A stretch of DNA of 64,000 bases from Rhodanobacter sp. C01 (GCF_002001045.1 NZ_MUNR01000011.1:372001-436000), one strand, 5' to 3'; positions 35,084 through 44,117 are shown, numbered from the stretch's first letter. The notes: generated from the letters alone by a model not told the origin. Translations and numbers: made by a program.

Positions 35084-35857
35084 ATGCGTCGTCTTTTTGC
35101 CGCCACCCTGTTGCTGGCCCCGTTTGCCGCGTTTGCCGCGACCTCGTGCAAATACGAGGCGCCGCGCAATCTCCAGCTCGACCTGGCCGGAGTGCGCGCG
35201 GTACAGATCGGCGTTCACAACCAGAACCTGCACCTGACGGGCAGCACCAGTGCCAGGGGGCTCACTCTTGACGGGCGTGCCTGCGCCTCGGACAAGACGC
35301 TGCTGGACGGGCTGCAGATCACCCAGCGACGCGAAGGCGATCAGTTGCTGCTCGACATCGGTGGCGACAATCACACCAGCTTCGGCCTGTTCGGAAGCTC
35401 TTATGCGAACCTCGAGGTCACCGTGCAATTGCCGGCGAGTCTGCCGGTCACAGTCAGCGTGGGCTCTGGCGACGCCGATGTCAGCGACGTGCAGCAGCTG
35501 CAAAGCAGCGTTGGTTCGGGTGACCTGCATGTCCGCAGGATATCCGGCAGGTTGGCCAGCAGTGTGGGCTCCGGTGATGTCGATGCCACCGATATAGGCA
35601 GTCTGGAACTGGGCTCGGTGGGTTCGGGTGACTTCAAGGCCACGGGCATCAGCGGTGACGCCAAGGTCGGCAGCATCGGCTCGGGTGATGTGGTGTTGCG
35701 CAAAGTCGGCGGCAGTGTGCGGGCGGATACGTTGGGTTCCGGCGATCTCACCGTGAGCGATGTCACCGGCGATTTCAGCCTCGGCGCCAAGGGCAGCGGT
35801 GACGTCAACCACAGTGGGGTCAAGGGCAGGGTCAGCGTGCCGAAAGATGACGATTGA
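35084..35857 (+). CDS. Secreted GSGD-repeat beta-solenoid protein (DUF2807/DUF4097-like)
   Basis: A 257-residue protein with a signal peptide (MRRLFAATLLLAPFAAFA). A beta-sandwich-like region to about residue 120 is followed by seven repeats of 17-19 residues, each with GSGD, at residues 127, 144, 162, 180, 199, 218 and 237 (for example SVGSGDLHVRRISGRLAS). This periodicity indicates a right-handed beta-solenoid like the GIN/adhesin-type DUF2807 and DUF4097 domains. The ATG follows GAGGAGAGTC. Function unknown; envelope or surface location is inferred. It is convergent with the anion permease, 9 bp apart. Confidence 0.78.
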   Translation: MRRLFAATLLLAPFAAFAATSCKYEAPRNLQLDLAGVRAVQIGVHNQNLHLTGSTSARGLTLDGRACASDKTLLDGLQITQRREGDQLLLDIGGDNHTSFGLFGSSYANLEVTVQLPASLPVTVSVGSGDADVSDVQQLQSSVGSGDLHVRRISGRLASSVGSGDVDATDIGSLELGSVGSGDFKATGISGDAKVGSIGSGDVVLRKVGGSVRADTLGSGDLTVSDVTGDFSLGAKGSGDVNHSGVKGRVSVPKDDD

Positions 35858-35866
35858 TGAGCGCAT

Positions 35867-37009
35867 TCAGTCCAGCCAGCGGCAGACCAGATAGACCAGC
35901 GGTGCACACACGAGCAGGAAGGGAATCGAGACGAAATGGAACAGCCGCAATCCTTGCGGTTGTTTCGCGAGGCGCAGCGCGATCAGGTTTGCCAGTGAAC
36001 CGATCGCCAGGCCGAAACCACCCACGTTTACTGCGACTGCCAATGCGATCGCGTCAGGGGCTCGATCCAGCAGCAAGACCGTCGATGGCACATTGCTGAT
36101 CAGTTGCGAGGCGAGGATGCCGCCAGCGTACAGGGTCAGCGGCTGGTTGAAGTCGAGTCGATCCAGTGCATGGCGTACCGGCTGCAACTCGGCGGCGTGC
36201 CCGAGACCCAGGAAGATCGCGGCGAAGGTAAGCAACAGCAACCAGTCGATGCGTACCAGGCTGGATCGTGCCAGCAGCGCGAAGATCATCAGCAGCAGTG
36301 CGGCGCCGAGCGGTGCGTGATGGTATTCCATCAGCACCACCATGGCCGCCAATGCGGCCATCGAGCATGCGCCGAGCCTTCGCGAACTCACCTGGCCGTC
36401 GATTCGGTCCGGAGCCAGTTCGATCCGGTCACGTGGCAGCCACAGCAAGGTGAGCACCACCAGCAGGGCGAACATCACGGAGGCAGCCGGCAACATGGCC
36501 AGGGTGAAATGCAGGAACGGCAGTTGCGAGTGCTGCCACAGCAACAGGTTCTGCGGGTTGCCGATCGGGCTCAGGGTGGAACCCGCATTCACCGCCAGCG
36601 CCTCCAGCACCACCATGCGCAACACGGGCAGGTTCGAGATGCCGCCGATCGTCAGCGTCAGCGGCACGATCAGAAACAGGCTCACGTCGTTGGTCAGCAC
36701 CATCGCCAGCAGCGCCGTCGCGGTTATCAGCAACAGCCCAAGGCTGCGCAGTGAATGCGCCCGCGCGACGACGGCCACCGCCGCGTGCTGTATCAGCCCA
36801 CTGTCGCGGATGCCCTGGATCGCGATCAGCAGACCCGTCAGGCCAGCCAGGGTCGGCAACTGCAACCAGTGCCGGTACTTCGCCAGCGGCTGCGGATCGA
36901 GCAGCGCCAACGCGGCTGTCAGCGCGACAAACAGCAGCAACAGCCATTCGGCCTGCAGCTTTTGCGCCCATGACACCGGCGCCGCGGGCGAGGCATTCGC
37001 ATCGCTCAT
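35867..37009 (-). CDS. SLC13/ArsB-superfamily anion permease (YbiR-like)
   Basis: A 380-residue inner-membrane protein with about 10-11 hydrophobic segments. Family signals are the two re-entrant motifs: VLTNDVSLFLIVPLTL plus NAGSTLSPIGNPQNLLLW in the first half, and LISNVPSTVLLLDRAPD plus GSLANLIALRLAK in the second. This resembles the ion-transporter superfamily including CitT, ArsB and E. coli YbiR. Substrate unknown; dicarboxylate, sulfate or arsenite are options within the superfamily. No arsR or other regulator is adjacent. Confidence 0.85.
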   Translation of the reverse strand: MSDANASPAAPVSWAQKLQAEWLLLLFVALTAALALLDPQPLAKYRHWLQLPTLAGLTGLLIAIQGIRDSGLIQHAAVAVVARAHSLRSLGLLLITATALLAMVLTNDVSLFLIVPLTLTIGGISNLPVLRMVVLEALAVNAGSTLSPIGNPQNLLLWQHSQLPFLHFTLAMLPAASVMFALLVVLTLLWLPRDRIELAPDRIDGQVSSRRLGACSMAALAAMVVLMEYHHAPLGAALLLMIFALLARSSLVRIDWLLLLTFAAIFLGLGHAAELQPVRHALDRLDFNQPLTLYAGGILASQLISNVPSTVLLLDRAPDAIALAVAVNVGGFGLAIGSLANLIALRLAKQPQGLRLFHFVSIPFLLVCAPLVYLVCRWLD

Positions 37010-37035
37010 GCGTCAGCGTCCGGCCGAACCGTAGA

Positions 37036-37665
37036 TCACCACTCGCTGAGTCCTTCGATCTCGTACAACTTCCGCCAGCTGGGCCGTGCGCGCACCAGAT
37101 CGGCAAGCCGCTTCAGCGCGGGCCATTCGGTCGCCGCATGCGGCATGTTGCGCGACCAGCGCATCAACATCGTCAGCAGCAGGTCGGCACCCGAGAATTC
37201 CTGGCCGAGCAGGTATGGACCGTGTGCGGCAAGCTGCGCATCGAGCAGATCCCACACGCCTTCGATCTTGCGCTGCAGGGCAGAGTGCACTTCCGGCGTG
37301 TGCTCGACGGCACCCAGTTCGGGCGGATAAAACCAGAAGCGGTACGTCGACATCAGCGTATTGCTGAGATAGACAATCCACTGCTGCCAGGTATCGTGTT
37401 CGGGTGTACCCGGTGCGGGCGCCAGCCCTGCTTCCGGATGACGTTCGGACAGCACCATCAGCAACGCCGCCGATTCCGACAACGGCCGGCCATCGATGAT
37501 CAGGGTCGGCACCACGCCACGCGGATTGAGTTTCAGGTATTCGGCAGAGTGCTGGGCATCTGCGTCGAAATCCACCAGCCGCAATTCATGCGGCGCGCCG
37601 ATCTCCAGAAGCGCCAGATGCACCACCATGCTGGCGGTGCCGGGAGAGTAGTAGAGCGTGTACAT
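37036..37665 (-). CDS. Glutathione S-transferase family protein
   Basis: A 209-residue cytosolic GST. The thioredoxin-like N-domain reads YTLYYSPGTASMVVHLALLE, with the cis-Pro segment NPRGVVPTLIIDGRPLSESAAL and glutathione-binding E-S pair. The helical C-domain has YLLGQEFSGADLLLTMLMRW with the N-cap/hydrophobic staple motif. The ATG at 37665 is favoured because it begins the canonical domain. It lies 26 bp upstream of the anion-permease stop and 45 bp downstream of the ABC permease. Substrate not predictable. Confidence 0.9.
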   Translation of the reverse strand: MYTLYYSPGTASMVVHLALLEIGAPHELRLVDFDADAQHSAEYLKLNPRGVVPTLIIDGRPLSESAALLMVLSERHPEAGLAPAPGTPEHDTWQQWIVYLSNTLMSTYRFWFYPPELGAVEHTPEVHSALQRKIEGVWDLLDAQLAAHGPYLLGQEFSGADLLLTMLMRWSRNMPHAATEWPALKRLADLVRARPSWRKLYEIEGLSEW

Positions 37666-37709
37666 GGAGGCTCCGTGAGTGTGCGGGATCGCCTGATCTT
37701 GGCGGTGGA

Positions 37710-40193
37710 TCAGCCTTCGCGCAACAAACGCATCGGTGAGGTTCGCGTTACCTTCCGCGTCCCGCCCAGCCCCAGCAGCATGACGATGAAGGCGGCGCCA
37801 AGAGCTGCGGACGCAAGCGGCCATATCGGTGGCACGAAGCTTTCGATATGGAAAATCGCATGGCCCAGCCACAAGCCGGCACCGGCGGCACCGAACGCGG
37901 CAGTGAGGCCGGCGATCAGGCCGAGCAGGGCAAATTCGCAGGCGGCGGCGATGCGCAGCTGGTTGCGACGCGCGCCGAGCGTACGCAGCAAGGCAGCTTC
38001 ATGCCGTCGTTCGGCGGCGCTGGCGGCGAGTGCGGCGGCAAGTACCAGGGCGCCGGCGAGCAGGCTGAAGCCGAGAATCCAGCGCACCGCGTTGCCGACG
38101 CGATCGACGATCTCGCGCACGCGGTCGAGCAACGAGTCGACGTCAACCAGGCTGAGGTTGCTGTAGTCGCGCGACAACTGTGCCAGTTGCACGGCATGGC
38201 CGCGCGGCAGATGGAAGCTGGCCAGCCAGGTATGCGGCAGATCGCTCGCGTGGGCCGGATCGAGCAGCAGGAAGAAGTTGACCCGGAACGAACTCCAGTC
38301 GACCTTGCGAATGCTGCCGACGCGGGCATCGATGCTGCCTTCGCCGACGTTGAAGCTCAGCGTGTCGCCCACCTTCAACGCAAACATGTCACGCCACATG
38401 GTGTCGATCGACACTTCGGCCTGTGGCGGATTTGTCCCGGCCCAATGTCCGGTGACGATCTGGTTCGACGGCGGCAATTCACCAGCCCACGACAGCCGCA
38501 ACTGACGGTCGGCCCAGTCCTTCGCGCGCTCATCGGCAAATGCCATCTTGTCGACCGGACGGCCATTGATCGCAGTGAGCTTGCCCACCGCCAGCGGCAT
38601 CATGTTGAGTTTGTCGCCACCGATGCCGGCCAGGGTGTGCGCGAAACCTGCACGCTGGTCGTCCTGCAGGTTCAGCGCGAACCAGTTCGGGGTATCTGCC
38701 GGAAGCTCCTGTCGCCAACCCTGCAGCAAGGCGGGTGCAACGATGGCCAGCAACAGCAGGGCGCACAACCCCAGGCTGAGCGCCGTGGCCTGGATCAGAC
38801 TCAACGTGCGGCGCCGCGCCAGTGCAGCAAGGCCCAGCCGCAATGCCGGGTGGGCCCCCGGCGCGATACGACGGGCCAGCCATAGCAGCAGCGCGGCCAG
38901 CAGTGCTGCCGCCACCGCTACGCCGAACAGGCTCATGGCGAGGATGCCGGCCAGCCTGAGTGAATCACTCTGGCTCCAGATCAGGCCCAGCGCGACCAGG
39001 ACAGGTATCAGGTACAGCAGATCGAAACGCCGCATCCGCGCCGTCATGCTTTGACGGAATACCGCCACTGGCGGTACCTCGGCCAGTCGCACCAGCGGCG
39101 GCAGTGCAAAGCCGGCCAGCACGGCGAGGCCCATCGCCGCGGCGGCGAATGACGGTGCCAGCGGCAGCAAGGTGGGCACGCTGCCGAACAACTGGCTGGC
39201 AAACAGCCATGCCAGCTGTGACAGCCCGAGCGCCAGCAACATGCCGAGCACCGTCGCGGGCAGGGCGAGTGCACCGAGCGTGCCGAGCAGCAATCCCAGC
39301 ACACGCCGACGCGATGTACCCAGCGCACGCAACAAGGCCACTTCGGCCATCTTGCGGCGTGCGTAGCGTTGCGCGGACAGCGCGATGGCGACGCCGGCGA
39401 GCAGTGCCGACAGCAGCGCGGTGAGACGCAGGAAGGCGCCGGCACGATCGAACGCGCTGCGCATGCGCTCCTGCGTCTGCTCCGGAGTGATCAGTTCGGC
39501 GCCCTGCGGCAGGGCGGTCGACTGCGCCCAGTCGCGCCAACCCTGCACCGCCGCCGGCTCGCCGGCCAGCAGCAGGCGGTGATGGGCGCGACTGCCGGCA
39601 CCAAGCAGCCCGGCCTGTTCGGCGTCGACCAGGCTCATCAGCGCACGCGGTGCCAGCGCAAGCAGTTCGCCGCCATCGGGTTGACGCAGCAACTCAGCGG
39701 CAATCGTCAGTTCGCTGCCACCCAGTTGCAGTGGCTGGCCGACCTTGAGATTCAGGGCAACCAGGGCGCGATGGTCGAGATAGATCTGGCCTGCGGCAGG
39801 TGCATGGCCGTTGTAGGAGTGCCCGGTTGCATCGGCCAGCTCCAGCGTGCCGCGCAGTGGATAGCGCGCGTCGCTGGCCTGCACATCAAGCAGCTGGCTC
39901 TGCTGATGGGCGAATGCCACGCTGGGAAAGCTGGCCGTGCGCGTGCTCTGCAGGCCACGCTGGCGGCCCTCGGCGAGGAAGGTTTCCGGCACGTTCTGTG
40001 GTGACGACACGCCGATGTCACCACCGATCAATTCGGCAGCACTGGCCAGCATGCCGCGCTCGATTCGTGTCGCCAGGGTGGCAACCACGCCGAGCGCGAC
40101 CACTGCCAGCACCAGCGAGGCAGCCAGTGTGCGCAGTTCCGGCAGGTGCCATTCGCGACGCAGGTTGCGCACGGCAAGCAGCAGGAGTTTCAT
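37710..40193 (-). CDS. ABC transporter permease with two FtsX domains (YbbP-like)
   Basis: An 827-residue MacB/FtsX-type permease. Ten hydrophobic segments are visible: one at residues 22-42 (LAASLVLAVVALGVVATLAT), four around 265-430, and pairs around 480-510 and 700-815. Two extracytoplasmic domains and two FtsX domains (ATLGAR-type LLRALGTSRRRVLGL and LLRTLGARRNQLRIA coupling helices) match YbbP of the YbbA-YbbP complex. It starts 4 bp inside the ATPase gene end. Such systems extract lipophilic molecules or act as mechanotransmission exporters; the substrate is not known. Confidence 0.9.
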   Translation of the reverse strand: MKLLLLAVRNLRREWHLPELRTLAASLVLAVVALGVVATLATRIERGMLASAAELIGGDIGVSSPQNVPETFLAEGRQRGLQSTRTASFPSVAFAHQQSQLLDVQASDARYPLRGTLELADATGHSYNGHAPAAGQIYLDHRALVALNLKVGQPLQLGGSELTIAAELLRQPDGGELLALAPRALMSLVDAEQAGLLGAGSRAHHRLLLAGEPAAVQGWRDWAQSTALPQGAELITPEQTQERMRSAFDRAGAFLRLTALLSALLAGVAIALSAQRYARRKMAEVALLRALGTSRRRVLGLLLGTLGALALPATVLGMLLALGLSQLAWLFASQLFGSVPTLLPLAPSFAAAAMGLAVLAGFALPPLVRLAEVPPVAVFRQSMTARMRRFDLLYLIPVLVALGLIWSQSDSLRLAGILAMSLFGVAVAAALLAALLLWLARRIAPGAHPALRLGLAALARRRTLSLIQATALSLGLCALLLLAIVAPALLQGWRQELPADTPNWFALNLQDDQRAGFAHTLAGIGGDKLNMMPLAVGKLTAINGRPVDKMAFADERAKDWADRQLRLSWAGELPPSNQIVTGHWAGTNPPQAEVSIDTMWRDMFALKVGDTLSFNVGEGSIDARVGSIRKVDWSSFRVNFFLLLDPAHASDLPHTWLASFHLPRGHAVQLAQLSRDYSNLSLVDVDSLLDRVREIVDRVGNAVRWILGFSLLAGALVLAAALAASAAERRHEAALLRTLGARRNQLRIAAACEFALLGLIAGLTAAFGAAGAGLWLGHAIFHIESFVPPIWPLASAALGAAFIVMLLGLGGTRKVTRTSPMRLLREG

Positions 40194-40891
40194 GCGTGCG
40201 CGCCCGCATCGGGCAGCACGGTACGACCTTCTTCCAGTTCGATCCGACGATCGCAGCGCGCGGCCAGCGTTGCGTCGTGGGTCACCAGCACGAGGGTGGT
40301 GCGGTGATCGCGGTTCAGCGCAAACAGCAGGTCGCAGATGTGGTGGCCGGTGCGCTGGTCGAGATTGCCAGTGGGCTCGTCCGCGAACAGCACGCGCGGG
40401 CCGTGCACGAATGCGCGGGCGATCGCCACCCGCTGTTGCTCGCCACCGGACAGTTGGGCCGGGTAGTGTCGCCGCCGTGGCGTCAGCCCGACCGCTTCCA
40501 GTGCTTCGCGCGCGCGTTGCCGGGCCGCGCTGCTGCCTTCCAGTTCCAGCGGCAGCATCACGTTTTCCTCGGCCGTGAGCGCCGGTAGCAGGTGGAACGA
40601 CTGGAACACGAAGCCGACCAGCCGCCGGCGCAGATCCGCGCGCGCTTCCTCGTCGAGTTGCTCCAGCGCATGGCCCTCAAGCTGGATGCGGCCGCTGCTC
40701 GGTGTATCCAGACCTGCGAGCAGGCCGAGCAGGGTGGTCTTGCCGGAGCCGGAGGCGCCGACGATGGCGAAGCTCTCGCCCGTGCGGATCTGCAGGCTGA
40801 CCTCGTGCAGGATGTCGAGTCTTCCCTCGGGGCCGCTGACCGACTTGCTAACATCGCAGGCTTCGAGAAGTGGACGGGAAGAATCACTCAT
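40190..40891 (-). CDS. ybbA: ABC transporter ATP-binding protein (YbbA/LolD-type)
   Basis: A 233-residue ATPase of the MacB/LolD group. Walker [10 protein letters not shown] (residues 45-53), Q-loop [24 protein letters not shown], signature [17 protein letters not shown], Walker [13 protein letters not shown] and H-loop VLVTHD are all intact. The ATG at 40891 shares two bases with the divergent tesA ATG in the palindrome CATG. The pair with YbbP and adjacent tesA copies the E. coli tesA-ybbA-ybbP neighbourhood. Confidence 0.93.
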   Translation of the reverse strand: MSDSSRPLLEACDVSKSVSGPEGRLDILHEVSLQIRTGESFAIVGASGSGKTTLLGLLAGLDTPSSGRIQLEGHALEQLDEEARADLRRRLVGFVFQSFHLLPALTAEENVMLPLELEGSSAARQRAREALEAVGLTPRRRHYPAQLSGGEQQRVAIARAFVHGPRVLFADEPTGNLDQRTGHHICDLLFALNRDHRTTLVLVTHDATLAARCDRRIELEEGRTVLPDAGAHA

Positions 40892-41501
40892 GCGTCGGTG
40901 CCTTTGGTTGTTGATACTTCTGTATGGCATCGGCAGCGCCCAGGCGGCGCAACCGAAAACCGTGCTAGTGCTGGGTGATTCGCTGTCCGCCGCGCACAAC
41001 ATCCCGATCGAGTCCGGCTGGGTGCATTTGCTGGATGCGCGTCTTGGCAACATGGTGCCGAAGTGGACCGTGGTCAATGCCAGCATCAGCGGCGAAACTT
41101 CGTTGAGCGGGCGCAACCGTCTGCCCGCGCTGCTCACGAAGTACCACCCGACGGTGCTGGTGCTGGAGCTGGGTGCCAACGACGGTCTGCAGGGGTTGCC
41201 ATTGCCTGCTTTGCGCGACAACCTCACTGCAATGCTCGACATGGCGCAGCAGGCAAAGGCGCGAGTGCTGCTGGTGGGCATCGAGCTGCCGGTGAATTAC
41301 GGCCCGCAGTACCGCGATGGCTTGCGCGCGGTCTATGCGGAGCTGGCGCGGAGCCGGCATGTCGCGCTGGTGCCGTTCCTGCTTGATGGCATCGCGCTCG
41401 ATCCTGCGCAGATGCAGGACGATGGCCTGCATCCGGTGGCCAGCGCAGAGCCCAAGGTGCTGGACACGGTCTGGCAGCCGCTGCGGCCACTGCTGCATTG
41501 A
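40890..41501 (+). CDS. tesA: Acyl-CoA thioesterase I / arylesterase TesA
   Basis: A 203-residue periplasmic SGNH hydrolase acting on acyl thioesters, lysophospholipids and esters. The signal peptide is [19 protein letters not shown]. Catalytic blocks are VLVLGDSLSAAHNI (Ser), VNASISGETSLSGR (Gly), LVLELGANDGLQGLP (Asn) and DDGLHPVASAEP (Asp/His). Its ATG overlaps that of divergent ybbA by 2 bp, so its promoter must lie inside ybbA. Confidence 0.95.
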   Translation: MRRCLWLLILLYGIGSAQAAQPKTVLVLGDSLSAAHNIPIESGWVHLLDARLGNMVPKWTVVNASISGETSLSGRNRLPALLTKYHPTVLVLELGANDGLQGLPLPALRDNLTAMLDMAQQAKARVLLVGIELPVNYGPQYRDGLRAVYAELARSRHVALVPFLLDGIALDPAQMQDDGLHPVASAEPKVLDTVWQPLRPLLH

Positions 41502-41573
41502 GCGCCAACCCGAACCCGCTCTGAACCACGGACGCTCCGTTTCACGCGATCATCACCCTGCAGCCGATTAGAT

Positions 41574-41589
41574 CTTCACAAATGTGAAG
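41574..41589. promoter_or_regulatory. Perfect palindrome upstream of the two-component operon
   Basis: A perfect 7-bp inverted repeat with AA centre (CTTCACA-AA-TGTGAAG) ends 19 bp before the response-regulator ATG and just before its GGAGGTGGG ribosome binding site. The position suits an operator. The bound factor is unknown. Confidence 0.5.
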
Positions 41590-41608
41590 TGAATGGAGGT
41601 GGGACAAC

Positions 41609-42340
41609 ATGACGATGCATGACGAGCAAGCGGGACTGATTCTTCTGGTCGAGGACAATCGCCAGATTGCCGAGATGGTCGGCGAGTTCCTGGAGCGTCG
41701 CGGGTACTCCGTCGACTATGCCGCCGATGGCGTCAGCGGCCTGCACCTGGCGGTGGCGAACAGCTACGACGTGATCGTGCTGGACCTGATGCTGCCTGGT
41801 CTGGACGGGCTGGAGGTCTGTCGCAAGCTGCGCCGGGAGGCCAAGAAGTCCACGCCGGTACTCATGCTGACCGCGCGCGACACGCTGGAGGACAAGCTGG
41901 CAGGTCTCGAGGCGGGTGCTGACGACTATCTGGTGAAGCCGTTCGAGGTGCGCGAACTGGAGGCACGGCTGCGCGCGCTGATCCGCCGCGATCGTCGCCA
42001 GGTGTCCACCGAGGTGCTCACGGTCGGCGACATGACCCTGGATACCGCCACCTTGCGGCTGACCCGCGAGGGCCAGGAGCTGGTGGTTTCACCGATCGGC
42101 CTGAAATTGCTGGCGATCCTGATGCGCGAGTCGCCGAGGGTAGTCAGTCGGCGCGACATCGAGCGCGAGATCTGGGGCGACACGCTGCCCGATTCCGACA
42201 CCTTGCGCTCGCATCTGTACAACCTGCGCCGGGTCATCGACAAACCCTTCGCACGCCCCCTGCTACACACCATCCATTCGGCCGGTTATCGCCTCGCGGA
42301 TCTTGAATCGGAGCTGGCGTCGACTGTCCAGACGGTGTGA
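41609..42340 (+). CDS. OmpR-family response regulator
   Basis: A 243-residue transcription factor. The receiver has LILLVEDNRQIAEMV (acidic pair), DVIVLDLMLPGLDG (phospho-Asp), LMLTARDTLEDKLAGLEAGADDYLVKPF (Thr/Lys switch). The C-terminal winged helix has LRLTREGQELVVSPIGLKLL, RDIEREIWGDTLPDSDTLRSHLYNLRRVIDKPF and HTIHSAGYRL. A strong GGAGGTGGG site precedes the ATG at 41609. It is coupled to the kinase gene by overlap of its stop with a GTG. Target genes are unknown. Confidence 0.93.
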   Translation: MTMHDEQAGLILLVEDNRQIAEMVGEFLERRGYSVDYAADGVSGLHLAVANSYDVIVLDLMLPGLDGLEVCRKLRREAKKSTPVLMLTARDTLEDKLAGLEAGADDYLVKPFEVRELEARLRALIRRDRRQVSTEVLTVGDMTLDTATLRLTREGQELVVSPIGLKLLAILMRESPRVVSRRDIEREIWGDTLPDSDTLRSHLYNLRRVIDKPFARPLLHTIHSAGYRLADLESELASTVQTV

Positions 42341-43380
42341 AACCGACACAGCGAAAGAGGGTCATGGACAGCAGGGTCAAAGCACTCCAATTTCGGGCAG
42401 GAGCCTTCCGCCGGCGTATCGCATGGGTGTTCGCACTGCAATTCGTGGCCGTGGTGATCATCTGCATCATGGGCATCTACGGCGCCGCGCCGGCGCCGGC
42501 GGTGATTGCCGCGATTGTGATCACCACCATGCTTGCCTGGGTCGCCACTCGCCGCGAGTGGCGACCCGTGCGTGCACTGGCCCGCCTGGTCAACCGTTGG
42601 GACGGTCAGCAGCCGAGCCCCGAATCACGGCGCCTGGACCAGCTGTCCAGCCATGTCGATGATGATGTCGCCTCGCTGGCGCGCGGGCTGCAAGGCTTCG
42701 CCACCCGGATTGCCGGCTACAACCAGCGGGAGCGCAACTTCACCCGCGACGCCAGCCACGAACTGCGCAGTCCGCTCACGGTCATCAAGATGTCGGTCGA
42801 CATGCTGGCCGACGAAGAGAGCATCAGTGAATTCGGCTCCCGTTCGGTACGCCGGATCAAGCGTGCCACGCTGGAGATGGAGGCGTTGGTCGAGGCGCTG
42901 CTGATCCTTGCGCGTGAACCGGACACCGGCCTCGATCATGAATGCTTTGTCGCCAATGACGTGTTGCGACAGGAGCTTGAGTCAGCCCGCGAAGTGCTGG
43001 CCGGGCGGCCGATCGTGCTGCAACTGGAGGAAGGGGCGCATTTTGCGCTTCAGGGCTCATCGCGGGCCTTCGCGGTGCTGTGCTGGCAGCTGATCCGCAA
43101 TGCCTGCCAGCAGATCGAGCAGGGACGTGTGGTGATTACCATCCTGCCTGGCGCAGTGAGTGTGAGCGGGCCTGCCGATGGGCCTGCATCTGGTGTCCCG
43201 CCGCGTGCACACAGCGTGGATCGACACGGCTTCGAGCTGGCGATCGCACAACGCATCAGCGACCGTTTCGGCTGGCCGCTGGAACTGCAGAGGCGTTCAG
43301 GGCAGGGAAACATCGCACGCATCCGGTTTCCGCAGCCTTTGCCGGAAGCTACGGTCAGGGACAACACCCGGCGGCAGTGA
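42337..43380 (+). CDS. Sensor histidine kinase with short periplasmic loop and atypical ATPase domain
   Basis: A 347-residue membrane kinase (338 if the ATG at 42364 is used; the GTG at 42337 overlaps the regulator stop). Two membrane helices (about residues 28-49 and 53-71) are joined by only a few residues, so there is no periplasmic sensor domain. A HAMP-like segment leads to the H box FTRDASHELRSPLTVIKM. The ATPase part keeps an N box (WQLIRNACQQIEQG), but where DxGxG is expected it reads VSVSGPADG, with a short lid and HGFELAIAQRIS as the G2 remnant. Kinase activity may be weak or absent; phosphatase function is an alternative. Confidence 0.85.
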   Translation: MKPTQRKRVMDSRVKALQFRAGAFRRRIAWVFALQFVAVVIICIMGIYGAAPAPAVIAAIVITTMLAWVATRREWRPVRALARLVNRWDGQQPSPESRRLDQLSSHVDDDVASLARGLQGFATRIAGYNQRERNFTRDASHELRSPLTVIKMSVDMLADEESISEFGSRSVRRIKRATLEMEALVEALLILAREPDTGLDHECFVANDVLRQELESAREVLAGRPIVLQLEEGAHFALQGSSRAFAVLCWQLIRNACQQIEQGRVVITILPGAVSVSGPADGPASGVPPRAHSVDRHGFELAIAQRISDRFGWPLELQRRSGQGNIARIRFPQPLPEATVRDNTRRQ

Positions 43381-43409
43381 TCACATCGGTGTCGAACGGT
43401 CCCGCTCAG

Positions 43410-44117
43410 TCAGAGTGAGTGGTAGCTCACCAGTTCCATCACGGTATCGCCGCCATCGTGTTGCGACAGCTTCACCGGCAGCGGATACCGGCCCGGTACG
43501 TACCACGCACTGAATCCGCGATCGGCATCGGTGCGATCGACGCGCACGGCACTGAAGCTGCCAGCGGGCACCTTGACCGGCTCATGGCCGGTGATCTTGA
43601 AGTTCTGCGTCTGCACGTTCTGGCGCACCGCCACCGGCAAGGTGATCTGCTGCTTGCCATCGCGCAGTGCAAGACCCAACGCCAGGGGCGTGGTGTTGCG
43701 TTCCACCATGCCGGCGCTGGCCGGGTAGGTCTGCGGGCCCTTGCCCTCGTTGACCGTCACCTGATGGGTCGCCCAGTCCACCTTCATGTGGCGCTGCTTG
43801 TTCTTGATCGACGCCACCAGCTGGTAGTCGTAGCTGATCGCCTCGGGGACATCGCCATTCCAGCGGAAATGCGAGGTCTCGGTGACATCGGCACCGAGCA
43901 TGGCGGCCAGGCCGCCGGTGCCTTTCATGTCCTTGCGGTAGACCCATTCACCGTTACCGCCGGCGCGCAAGGTCACCGTGGCGACGCCAATCGGTTCGTT
44001 GCCCTGCAGTACGTTGTAGGTGGCGGTGAAGCTGGCGGGTGCGGCGGCGGTGACGGCCTGCGTACCGAGCAGCAGGCCAAGGCCGAAAAGGGGGGCAAGC
44101 AGGGGTCGGATAGTCAT
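43410..44117 (-). CDS. DUF3108 domain periplasmic protein
   Basis: A 235-residue exported protein (signal peptide MTIRPLLAPLFGLGLLLGTQAVTA). The DUF3108 pattern is visible: FTATYNVLQGNEPIGVATVTL, SHFRWNGDVPEAISYDYQ, HMKVDWATHQVTVNE, and the late KITGHEPVKVPAGSFSAVRVDR and FSAWYVPGRYPLPVKLSQHDG. These proteins sit beside purMN in many gammaproteobacteria; function is unknown but the fold suits the outer membrane or periplasm. It follows purN by 35 bp in the same operon. Confidence 0.85.
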   Translation of the reverse strand: MTIRPLLAPLFGLGLLLGTQAVTAAAPASFTATYNVLQGNEPIGVATVTLRAGGNGEWVYRKDMKGTGGLAAMLGADVTETSHFRWNGDVPEAISYDYQLVASIKNKQRHMKVDWATHQVTVNEGKGPQTYPASAGMVERNTTPLALGLALRDGKQQITLPVAVRQNVQTQNFKITGHEPVKVPAGSFSAVRVDRTDADRGFSAWYVPGRYPLPVKLSQHDGGDTVMELVSYHSL

